This document shows, one piece after another, positions 33,483 through 40,627 of a DNA stretch of 64,000 bases. Both the position numbers and the translations under genes were made by a program. The notes beneath the pieces are model-generated. The model was not told the origin of the DNA, ran no database searches, and was given only the letters and a program-made list of their open reading frames with translations. The stretch is from positions 1-64,000 of the forward strand of contig NZ_JMDW01000014.1 of NCBI RefSeq assembly GCF_000691525.1, written 5' to 3'. This DNA comes from Mycolicibacterium neoaurum ATCC 25795. Its GTDB lineage: Bacteria; Actinomycetota; Actinomycetes; Mycobacteriales; Mycobacteriaceae. The first letter of the stretch is position 1; every line of letters starts with the position of its first letter.

Positions 33483-34817
33483 ATGACCGAATTGGCGCTG
33501 CCGCCCGGACCGCCGCTGCCGCCGGGGCTGCAGGCAGCACTGCTGATGAAATTCTGGCCTCGACTCATCGAGGCCTGTCGGCGTCGGTACGGAAAAGTGT
33601 TCACGCTTCGCATCGCCTCGATGGGGACGGTGGTCTACCTGGCCGACCCTGCCGATATCAAGACCGTGTTCAGCGGTGACCCAACGGTCTACCACGCCGG
33701 CGAAGCGAACTCCATGCTGACCGGATTGCTCGGTGCCAGCTCGGTTTTGGTGATCGACGAAGATGAGCACCGGCGACGACGCAGGATGATGCTGGCACCG
33801 TTCGGCCGCGAGGCGGTCGCCAGACAGACCGATGTGATCGCCCGGGTGGCCGCCGACAACATCGAAGACTGGCCCCTACGCCGGCGCTTCGCGGTGGCGC
33901 CCAAGATGGCCGAGATCACCCTGGAGGTGATCCTTCGGACGGTGATCGGTGCCAGCGACCCCGATCGGCTGACCGCATTACGGCGCGTCATGCCCAAGCT
34001 GCTCAGCGTGGGAACCTGGGAATCACTGGCGATCAGCACGCCGGGCCTGCAGCGCCTGACGCCGTGGCGGCCTTTCGCCGAGCGACTGCACGCAGCCGAC
34101 GAGCTGTTGTACGCCGAGATCGCCGAGCGGCGCGCCGATCCGGCGCTGGAATCGCGGACCGATGCGCTGGCGATGATGATCCGCACCGGCGAGATGTCCG
34201 ATGAACAACTGCGCGATCAGCTGATGACGCTGTTGGTCGCCGGACACGACACCACCGCGACCGCATTGTCGTGGGCGTTGGAGAGGCTGACCCGGCACCC
34301 GGACCTGCTCGCCAAGGCCACCGCGGCGGCCCGCGGCGGCGATGACGCCTACCTGGATGCCGTGTGCAAGGAAATTCTGCGGATCCGCCCGGTTGTCTTC
34401 GACGTCGGACGGGTTCTCACCGAGCCGGTCGAGATCGGCGGGTATCGACTTCCGGCCGGTGTGATGGTCGCGCCGGGGATCGGGCTGGTGCACGCAGATG
34501 GCGATCGCTATCCCGATCCCGAGACGTTCGATCCCGACCGGATGCTCGACGCCCAACTGGGCCCGACCACCTGGCTCCCGTTCGGCGGTGGCAACCGGCG
34601 CTGCCTCGGTGCGAACTTCGCGCTCGTGGAGATGGCGATCGTGCTACGGGAGGTCTTGCGACGCGTCGATCTGGACACCACGACGGCGCCGGGCGAGCGG
34701 CGCCGCATCAAGAGCGTGATCCTGATGCCGCACCGCGGGGCCAGGATTCGCGTGCGCGCGCGGCACGCCGTGGCGACGTCCCCGGGATGCCCGCATGCGG
34801 CGGCGTCAGCGCAGTAG
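33483..34817 (+). CDS. Cytochrome P450, CYP135/CYP138-like
   Basis: A 444-residue P450 with a Pro-rich N-terminal hinge (PPGPPLPPG) as in CYP135/138 proteins. I-helix LLVAGHDTTATALSWAL, ExxR as KEILRIRP, heme loop PFGGGNRRCLGANFAL with Cys374. No membrane anchor is present. The C-terminal extension (RARHAVATSPGCPHA) is unusual. The substrate is unknown. Its last 12 bp overlap the convergent membrane-protein gene. Confidence 0.88.
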   Translation: MTELALPPGPPLPPGLQAALLMKFWPRLIEACRRRYGKVFTLRIASMGTVVYLADPADIKTVFSGDPTVYHAGEANSMLTGLLGASSVLVIDEDEHRRRRRMMLAPFGREAVARQTDVIARVAADNIEDWPLRRRFAVAPKMAEITLEVILRTVIGASDPDRLTALRRVMPKLLSVGTWESLAISTPGLQRLTPWRPFAERLHAADELLYAEIAERRADPALESRTDALAMMIRTGEMSDEQLRDQLMTLLVAGHDTTATALSWALERLTRHPDLLAKATAAARGGDDAYLDAVCKEILRIRPVVFDVGRVLTEPVEIGGYRLPAGVMVAPGIGLVHADGDRYPDPETFDPDRMLDAQLGPTTWLPFGGGNRRCLGANFALVEMAIVLREVLRRVDLDTTTAPGERRRIKSVILMPHRGARIRVRARHAVATSPGCPHAAASAQ

Positions 34818-35237
34818 CGCGGCACCGGTCACGACGAGCGCCGCGACTTTGACCAGTTCCAACCCGACATAGGCGTAGTGCGCTCGCGACCGAGCGGGCT
34901 CGCCACCGCCCGGCGGCGCGGCGAGCACCGCATCCGAACGGCGGCTCAGTCTTGGCCGGACAGCCAGTAGTTGGATCGTCAACATCGTTGCCGCAACAGC
35001 GAATCCGATCAGGGCGGGCCCGCGTGCCGACGCAAGCGTCAAGGCCGTGCCGATGAGTACGGCGAGCACCGTCTCGACGACGTTCAGCGCACGGAACACC
35101 AGCCTGCCGATACCGAGGCCGATGCGCAGGGTGACACCGGGAGCCCGGAACTTCAGTGGCGCCTCCAAGAAGGAGATCGCCAACACCATGCCCAGCCAGA
35201 CGAAGGTGAGCGCAGTCGCCCCGGCGAGAACGGTCAA
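34806..35237 (-). CDS. Four-helix membrane protein of unknown function
   Basis: A 143-residue protein with about four hydrophobic segments (LAGATALTFVWLGMVLAISF, VVETVLAVLIGTALTL, LIGFAVAATMLTIQLLAV, GLELVKVAALVVTGAALL). I place the start at TTG 35237, which overlaps the stop of the AhpD-like gene (TTGA); longer starts lie inside that gene. The family is not recognised. Coupling to an AhpD-like gene under a KstR-like operator suggests a role linked to lipid or sterol metabolism. Confidence 0.65.
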   Translation of the reverse strand: MTVLAGATALTFVWLGMVLAISFLEAPLKFRAPGVTLRIGLGIGRLVFRALNVVETVLAVLIGTALTLASARGPALIGFAVAATMLTIQLLAVRPRLSRRSDAVLAAPPGGGEPARSRAHYAYVGLELVKVAALVVTGAALLR

Positions 35238-35716
35238 AGGGTGATCTTGCAGGACTGGCCGATGTCGAGAGTGCGCAGCATGCGACCCATCCCGAGCCAC
35301 ATCGCGCAGGACAGTGCCAGATCGGTGAGCAGTTCATCGCTGAACTGCTCACGGCAGCGGGCCCAGAAATCCTCGTCATCACGCAGACCGGTGTGGTCGC
35401 CGGCGAAACGTTCGGCGAACTCGGCGGCGACCCGCTCCTGGTCGCTGAACCCCGGCCAGGTCTGCCACACCGCCGCGTGGTCATAGAGGTCTTCATCGAC
35501 CCCGGCCGCCGCGCCCTCAGAATCGCGGGTGTTCTGGCACACCACGCACTCGTTGTTCAGTGCGATCACCATGCGCGCCAGCTCCCGCACCCGCATGGGC
35601 AGCCGGTTCTTGTTGTAGACGGCGTGGGTGTAGCCCGCCATCGCCATCCCGATATCGGGTGACTTGGTGATCCAGGCGGCGGCATCGTCGTCAGCGAAAT
35701 CTCCGATACGGCTCAT
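35234..35716 (-). CDS. Carboxymuconolactone decarboxylase/AhpD-like protein
   Basis: A 160-residue all-helical protein with the redox pair in NNECVVCQNT (CxxC) preceded by RVRELARMVIALN, as in AhpD-like CMD-domain proteins. The His that completes the AhpD proton relay (ExxCxxCxxxH) is replaced here, as CQNTRDSE follows. It probably handles peroxide or thiol chemistry rather than true decarboxylation. It starts 7 nt after a TACGGT -10 box and is coupled to the membrane protein downstream. Confidence 0.82.
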   Translation of the reverse strand: MSRIGDFADDDAAAWITKSPDIGMAMAGYTHAVYNKNRLPMRVRELARMVIALNNECVVCQNTRDSEGAAAGVDEDLYDHAAVWQTWPGFSDQERVAAEFAERFAGDHTGLRDDEDFWARCREQFSDELLTDLALSCAMWLGMGRMLRTLDIGQSCKITL

Positions 35717-35723
35717 ACGCGCA

Positions 35724-35729
35724 ACCGTA
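35724..35729 (-). promoter_or_regulatory. -10 element for leaderless AhpD-like operon
   Basis: TACGGT on the minus strand lies 7 nt before the ATG at 35716. The -35 region 17 nt further upstream falls inside the KstR-like box. Confidence 0.55.
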
Positions 35730-35747
35730 CGCCGCCGACGAACGAAG

Positions 35748-35761
35748 TGGAACGTGTTCTA
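35748..35761. promoter_or_regulatory. KstR-like operator
   Basis: TGGAACGTGTTCTA fits the KstR motif TnnAACnnGTTnnA exactly (TAGAACACGTTCCA on the other strand). It covers the -35 region of the AhpD-like operon, a normal place for a repressor, and also overlaps the stop codon of the MFS gene. KstR is the TetR repressor of cholesterol catabolism in mycobacteria. Confidence 0.65.
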
Positions 35762-37825
35762 GTTCTTTGGTGGGCCGGCGGTGGCCAGTTCGTCGCGATC
35801 CTCCACCCATTGCGGCTGCACCATCATGCGGTGGGCGATCCGCTCCAGTGCCGCCTCCACCTGGAGCCGATCGGGCCGAGCGGCGAACCGCACGCCCGTC
35901 GCTGCGCTCGCCCCGGTGAGGCGGTCGATCAGCTTGCTCACCAGTGCATCGATGACCACCTGAACCTGGTCAGCCCCGGCTTGTGTCAGCCAGAGCTGGT
36001 CACCGGTGCGCAACGCGTATCCGGTATCGACACAGCGCTGGAAGGACGGCTCAAGCACCTCGGCGGGAACGCGTCGCAGATCGGCGATATCGGTCAGGGT
36101 TGCCGACCCGTAGACCTGGTTGTGCCGGTATATCTGCACGACGGCCCACAGCCTGGCGATATCGAGTTCGCACCCGGGATGGTCGGTGAGCCTGCGCAGG
36201 CGGATATCCGGCGAGTCCCGGAAGATGCGCGCCACCGCCATCTCCAGTATCTCGTCGGAGGTCTCCAACGTCGGCATGCCGAACCCTTCGCCGAGATCGG
36301 ATGCCGAGACCGTCTCCATCTCACGCAGCGGAACCTCTTTCAGGAACAGCGAGACGATGAATCCCACGAAGGCCACCGGGGCCGCGCACAGGAAGACCAT
36401 GCCGAGGGCATCGGCATAGGCGTCGATGATGGGGGCCGCCATCTCTGGCGGTAGTTCGCGCAGCGCCTGTGGCGACTCCGCGGCGATCGGGGGCGCGCCG
36501 CTGTCAGCCACCGCCTGGCCGATCCGGCTCGACAGGAAGTTGGCGAACAACGACCCGAAAATGGCAGCGCCGAAGGAACTTCCGATCGTCCTGAAGAACG
36601 TGACTCCCGATGTCGCCACCCCGAGATCGGCGAAATCGGCGGTATTCTGCACCACCAGGACCAGCACCTGCATGCACAATCCGATACCGGCACCGAGGAT
36701 GAACAGATACAACGACTGCATCCAGAACGCGGTGTGCGCGTCCATGGTGGACAACAATGCGAATCCCACGGTCATGACAGCTGTTCCGGTGACCGGAAAG
36801 ATCTTGTACCGTCCGGTGCGGCCGACGATCGAACCGCTGCCGATCGAGGTGATCAGCATGCCGACCACCATCGGGAGGGTGCGCAGACCCGATACGGTCG
36901 CCGATACGCCGTCGACGAATTGCATGAACGTCGGCAGGAACGTCATCGCACCCAGCATCGCGAAACCGACGATGAATCCGAGCACACAGCAGACCGTGAA
37001 CACCTGTCCGGCGAACAGGCGGATCGGCAAAATGGGTTCCGGTGCACGACGTTCCACCCACACGAAGATCGCCAACGCGATCACCGAACCGGCGAACAGA
37101 CCGATGATCACCGGCGATGTCCAGGCGTATTCACCGCCGCCCCAGCTGGTGGCCAATGTCAGACCGGAGGCGCCGAGACCGACCAGAGCGATACCGGCAT
37201 AGTCGATCACCGGGCGCGAGGCGCGAGCCAACGCCGGGATGGCGACTGCTGCAACCAGGAACACCACCACCGCGACCGGCACATTGATCCAGAACGCCCA
37301 GCGCCACGACAGGTGATCGGTGAAAAACCCTCCGAGCAGCGGGCCGATGACCGTGGTGACACCGAACACCGCGCCGAGCGCACCTTGATAGCGACCACGG
37401 TCGCGGAGCGGGATCACCTCACCGATGACGGCGGTGGCGGTCACCATCAACGCACCGCCGCCGACACCCTGCAAGGCGCGCGCACCGACCAACATCGCCA
37501 TCGAATCGGCCAGCCCACAGAGCACCGAGCCGAGCAGGAAGAACGCCACGGCGACCTGGAACACGGACTTCCGACTGAAAAGGTCGCCCAGCTTGCCCAC
37601 GATCGCCGTCGCGATGGTCGACGCGAGCAGGTAACTGGTCACCACCCAGGACTGATGTCCCGCTCCCCCGAGATCAGATACCACCGTCGGTAGTGCGGTC
37701 GCGACGATGGTCTGGTCGAGCGCCGCCAGCAACATGCCCAACAACACCGCAACAAAGATGATGTTGCGGCGCTGCGGGCTGATCTGTGCGTCGGCGGCAC
37801 TCGACCCGGTAGCAATGGCCGTCAC
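35759..37825 (-). CDS. DHA2-type MFS exporter with long C-terminal domain (Rv1877-like)
   Basis: A 688-residue transporter. About 14 membrane segments cover residues 20-490; motif A-like GKLGDLFSRKSVFQ and the 14-TMS motif C region are present. A soluble C-terminal part of about 190 residues follows (ETVSASDLGEGFGMP onwards) with a helix-turn-helix-like look. Length and position next to bfrA match M. tuberculosis Rv1877 (687 residues) as I recall. It probably exports drugs or other amphiphiles. The GTG start has GGGGAGG about 12 nt upstream. Confidence 0.85.
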   Translation of the reverse strand: MTAIATGSSAADAQISPQRRNIIFVAVLLGMLLAALDQTIVATALPTVVSDLGGAGHQSWVVTSYLLASTIATAIVGKLGDLFSRKSVFQVAVAFFLLGSVLCGLADSMAMLVGARALQGVGGGALMVTATAVIGEVIPLRDRGRYQGALGAVFGVTTVIGPLLGGFFTDHLSWRWAFWINVPVAVVVFLVAAVAIPALARASRPVIDYAGIALVGLGASGLTLATSWGGGEYAWTSPVIIGLFAGSVIALAIFVWVERRAPEPILPIRLFAGQVFTVCCVLGFIVGFAMLGAMTFLPTFMQFVDGVSATVSGLRTLPMVVGMLITSIGSGSIVGRTGRYKIFPVTGTAVMTVGFALLSTMDAHTAFWMQSLYLFILGAGIGLCMQVLVLVVQNTADFADLGVATSGVTFFRTIGSSFGAAIFGSLFANFLSSRIGQAVADSGAPPIAAESPQALRELPPEMAAPIIDAYADALGMVFLCAAPVAFVGFIVSLFLKEVPLREMETVSASDLGEGFGMPTLETSDEILEMAVARIFRDSPDIRLRRLTDHPGCELDIARLWAVVQIYRHNQVYGSATLTDIADLRRVPAEVLEPSFQRCVDTGYALRTGDQLWLTQAGADQVQVVIDALVSKLIDRLTGASAATGVRFAARPDRLQVEAALERIAHRMMVQPQWVEDRDELATAGPPKN

Positions 37826-37854
37826 GATTCCCCGGTCCTCCCCGACCCAGCGAA

Positions 37855-37877
37855 ATATTAGCCTTGCTATCTAATAT
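37855..37877. promoter_or_regulatory. Operator-like palindrome over the MFS promoter
   Basis: ATATTAG-N9-CTAATAT is a perfect 7-bp inverted repeat. On the minus strand its last arm contains TAATAT, a near-perfect -10 about 30 nt before the MFS start, so a dimeric regulator bound here would block transcription. It does not fit the IdeR consensus. Confidence 0.5.
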
Positions 37878-37909
37878 ACCGCGGTCGGTGAGCCGGACGA
37901 CCGCACGCC

Positions 37910-38401
37910 CTAGGCGGTACCCACACCCGGCGGCCGCGACACACATTGCGCGGAGTAGAGCTCTTCGCCCAGCTTGTCCATCAATTCCAGCTGGGTCTCC
38001 AGGTAGTCGATGTGGTTTTCCTCATCGGCCAGGATGGTCTCCAGGATGCCCGCCGACGTCGCGTCACCTTTCTCGCGGCACATCATGACCCCGGGGCGAA
38101 GACGTTCGACCACCTCGTACTCGATGGCCAGGTCCGACTGGAACTGCTCGCGCAGCGTCTGCCCGACTCGCAACGAGAACAGTCGCTGATAGTTGGGCAA
38201 TCCGTCCAGAAGCAGGATGCGGTCGGTGATCGTTTCTGCGTGGCGCATTTCTTCGAAGGATTCTTCGCGGGTATGACGCGCCAATTCGGTGAATCCCCAA
38301 TTGTCCTGCATTTTGGAATGCAGAAAATATTGATTGATCGCCGTGAGTTCGCTCGTCAGCTGCTCGTTGAGCAGTTTCAGAACATCCGGATCGCCTTGCA
38401 T
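37910..38401 (-). CDS. bfrA: Bacterioferritin BfrA
   Basis: A 163-residue heme ferritin that stores iron in a 24-subunit shell. All ferroxidase ligands are seen: Glu18, Glu51, His54, Glu94, Glu127, His130; Met52 of EEMRHAE is the heme ligand. It is nearly identical in pattern to M. tuberculosis BfrA, with a slightly longer tail. AGGAG lies just before the ATG at 38401. Two IdeR-like boxes 134 and 187 nt upstream suggest activation by iron-loaded IdeR. Confidence 0.96.
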   Translation of the reverse strand: MQGDPDVLKLLNEQLTSELTAINQYFLHSKMQDNWGFTELARHTREESFEEMRHAETITDRILLLDGLPNYQRLFSLRVGQTLREQFQSDLAIEYEVVERLRPGVMMCREKGDATSAGILETILADEENHIDYLETQLELMDKLGEELYSAQCVSRPPGVGTA

Positions 38402-38534
38402 ATCGCTCCTAAGCACCTTGAGGGCTGTCAAGTGTCGCCAAAGCCGTGCGCACCTGAATCTAGTCCAGCGCGAAGGCCGCAGCGAGGGTGTCGACGGCGG
38501 TTTGTCGGAGAGATTTCCGCCGCTACGGCGTGCC

Positions 38535-38553
38535 GTAGGCAAGGCAAACCCAA
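38535..38553. promoter_or_regulatory. Second, weaker IdeR-like box
   Basis: A 19-mer from g38535 (GTAGGCAAGGCAAACCCAA) agrees with the IdeR consensus TTAGGTTAGGCTAACCTAA at 14 positions by my count. It is 53 nt from the stronger box, so the two form a tandem pair between bfrA and bfd. Confidence 0.5.
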
Positions 38554-38587
38554 GTATCCGAACATCTTATGGACTGGCTACCCTTAC

Positions 38588-38606
38588 TTAGGTTACGATG
38601 ACCTAA
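38588..38606. promoter_or_regulatory. IdeR iron box
   Basis: TTAGGTTACGATGACCTAA agrees with the IdeR consensus at 16 of 19 positions, with both TTAGGT/ACCTAA ends intact. It also contains TACGAT, a possible -10 for the + strand, so the same site could repress the small ORF and bfd while supporting bfrA from a distance. Confidence 0.8.
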
Positions 38607-38662
38607 CTTGCATCCGGCGCCGGCGACAGCGTCGCGGGACACGCGAAATCGGAAGGGGAATC

Positions 38663-38863
38663 ATGACGCAAAGCGCGGATTCCTCACCCCATTCGGCTAT
38701 TGACCGGCGCAATTCGGACCAGTTGTTCACACCAGCGGCGCCACGACACCCGATTTCCGATTTCGCGCGTAATTCGTTGTCGATGAATGGCACGCTTTCG
38801 GCAGGTCACCGTGCGCTGCATTTGTCCGATAGCCCGCTCGGCAACGTGAGCACGGCGGCCTGA
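38663..38863 (+). CDS. Small ORF between IdeR box and bfd
   Basis: A 66-codon frame with a strong ribosome site (GGAAGGGGAATC before the ATG). It begins 57 nt after the IdeR box and stops 4 nt before bfd, so it would be the first gene of an iron-controlled operon and bfd translation may depend on it. The product is polar, Ser/Asn/Arg/His-rich, with no membrane helix, Cys or known motif. It could be a real small protein or a translated leader. Confidence 0.5.
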   Translation: MTQSADSSPHSAIDRRNSDQLFTPAAPRHPISDFARNSLSMNGTLSAGHRALHLSDSPLGNVSTAA

Positions 38864-38867
38864 TCCG

Positions 38868-39059
38868 ATGTTCGTCTGCCTGTGCACCGGCGCCACCACC
38901 CAGGCGGTGCATGACGCCGTGGCTGCAGGCGCTACGACGTCTCGACAAGTTGCCGAGGCCTGCGGGGCAGGCTCGGACTGCGGCCGGTGTCGCCGGACGG
39001 TGCGGGCGATCCTGGCCGCAGCCCGCACCACCGAGTGCCCGGTGCACGCCGCGGGTTGA
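38868..39059 (+). CDS. bfd: Bacterioferritin-associated ferredoxin Bfd
   Basis: A 63-residue [2Fe-2S] protein with cluster ligands Cys4, Cys6, Cys38 and Cys41 (CLC and CGRC). Bfd reduces the heme of bacterioferritin so that stored iron can be released. It stands divergent to bfrA across a shared IdeR region, so storage and release components can be set against each other by iron. Confidence 0.9.
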   Translation: MFVCLCTGATTQAVHDAVAAGATTSRQVAEACGAGSDCGRCRRTVRAILAAARTTECPVHAAG

Positions 39060-39063
39060 CCTA

Positions 39064-39819
39064 TCAGCCGCGCCCGGCGTTGAACGACGCCAGCGCGTCG
39101 ACGTTGGCGGCCTGACCCAACAATTCGGCGAACAGTGCGTTCTCGCGCTCGGACGCCGCGGCGATCGCCGGACGGATGGCTTCCATCATGGTCTGCTTGA
39201 CCGCCATCAGGCTGTTCAGCGGACGGGATGCCAACAGCTCCGCATGAGAACGCGCCTCGGACATCAGTTCTGCGGGATCACAGACCTTGAACACCAGTCC
39301 CATCCGCAGCGCCTCGTCGGCATCGATCCACTCCGAGGACAGCAACAGCCACGCCGCATTCTGCCGTCCGATCAACCTGGGCATCAGATAGGACGAGGCC
39401 GCCTCGGGCGGCACACCCAGACTGGTGAACGGGCACTTGAGCCGCGCGGTGTCGGACATGAAGGCCAGATCGGCATAGCCCAGAATGGTTGCGCCGATAC
39501 CCAATCCGAGGCCGTTGACGGCGAGGATCAGCGGTTTGGGGAAAGCCGTCAGCGCTTCGATCAGCCCGCGGAAGCCATGTTTACCGGGCGTGTACTCGGG
39601 GTCGGTGACCAGCTTCTGCATCTCGACCAGGTCGTTGCCTGCGCTGAAAGCCCGGCCGGCGCCGGTCATCAGGACCACCGAGACCTCGGGGTCTTCTGCC
39701 GCCGCCAGCAAGGCCTCCGTCGTCGCGTCGTACAGCGCCTCGCTGAACGCGTTGAGCGCCTCCGGTCGATTGAGGGTAAGGGTCCGGACCCGGTTGTCAT
39801 CCGAGATCAAAAGTGTCAC
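39064..39819 (-). CDS. Enoyl-CoA hydratase/isomerase (crotonase family)
   Basis: A 251-residue crotonase. The oxyanion-hole segments are AGRAFSAGNDLVEM and NGLGLGIGATILGYADLAF; in the second, where hydratases carry catalytic Glu residues (LGxPE), PPEAASS is seen with one Glu. A hydratase or isomerase role in fatty acid or sterol side-chain degradation is likely. The GTG at 39819 overlaps the upstream gene's TGA by 4 nt. Confidence 0.85.
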   Translation of the reverse strand: MTLLISDDNRVRTLTLNRPEALNAFSEALYDATTEALLAAAEDPEVSVVLMTGAGRAFSAGNDLVEMQKLVTDPEYTPGKHGFRGLIEALTAFPKPLILAVNGLGLGIGATILGYADLAFMSDTARLKCPFTSLGVPPEAASSYLMPRLIGRQNAAWLLLSSEWIDADEALRMGLVFKVCDPAELMSEARSHAELLASRPLNSLMAVKQTMMEAIRPAIAAASERENALFAELLGQAANVDALASFNAGRG

Positions 39820-40526
39820 GCGTGCAGCGTAAGCCCCTGGGCCGAACAGACGTACCGACTGGTGGGTACCGTGTCGATATCGCGGTCCGCGCCGAACCTC
39901 GCGACGCTGGCCGCCATCCGCCCCATCCGGTCGGCGAGATCGCTCTGATCGGCGGCACCGAAGAAAGCCAGCAGATCCGACACCGCCTCGATCGGGAACA
40001 GTTCCTCGACGATGGCGTCGATCACCGGCGCATCGGCGGTGATGGCGCGGACCACGGTGTTCTGGGTGTAACCGAAGGTGGCTTGCGTCTCGATCGCCAC
40101 CGGCGTGTGGTCGATATGCCAGCGCGACAACCACGTCGCGATGTCCAGATCCGCGGGACGGCGCAGCAGCGCCACGTTGGCCAGACCGGGTGTGCGCGCA
40201 CCGGCAGGCACCTCCGGGGCGGGCAGCGGCACCGACTCGGTCACCAGGTAGGCGGCCAACATCTCACATTCTTCGGAGAGCCGCTGCAGCGCCGCCGCGA
40301 CCGCGCTCCCGTAGTACTGCTGGGTCCAGATGCTCACCACCGCGACGACCGGCGGGTCGAGAGTGGTCAGCGTCATCATCGACGCACGCACGTCGTCATC
40401 GCGGACGTTGATCGTCAGACCGCTAAGACCCAACCCGGACAGGTCGGCGGCCACCTCAGTCCGCAACCGCAGGCACCACTGCTCGTCGGCGGCCGAGCGG
40501 CGCAACGTGATCATCACCTTTTCCAC
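39816..40526 (-). CDS. EthD-like domain protein
   Basis: A 236-residue cytosolic protein made of two similar alpha/beta halves. The second half, LRRPADLDIATWLSRWHIDHTPVA, matches the EthD (ferredoxin-like dimeric alpha/beta barrel) pattern of aromatic hydrocarbon and sterol degradation clusters. The first half carries VMITLRRS near the start. It is translationally coupled to the crotonase gene (GTGA overlap), so it likely works on the same acyl-CoA pathway. Naming is by resemblance only. Confidence 0.55.
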   Translation of the reverse strand: MEKVMITLRRSAADEQWCLRLRTEVAADLSGLGLSGLTINVRDDDVRASMMTLTTLDPPVVAVVSIWTQQYYGSAVAAALQRLSEECEMLAAYLVTESVPLPAPEVPAGARTPGLANVALLRRPADLDIATWLSRWHIDHTPVAIETQATFGYTQNTVVRAITADAPVIDAIVEELFPIEAVSDLLAFFGAADQSDLADRMGRMAASVARFGADRDIDTVPTSRYVCSAQGLTLHA

Positions 40527-40627
40527 GAGCAGAACGTAGCAACCGCAGCCGGTTTCGACGATGACAACGGCGCGCGGGAAGTGACGATCGCCGGTGTTAC
40601 GGGTGCGGCTGGGGTGACAATGGCGTG

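Noticed and set aside
37855..37877. TTAG...CTAA palindrome before the MFS gene as an IdeR box
   Set aside because: The arms are too far apart and the centre does not fit the 19-bp IdeR consensus; kept only as an operator of unknown type.
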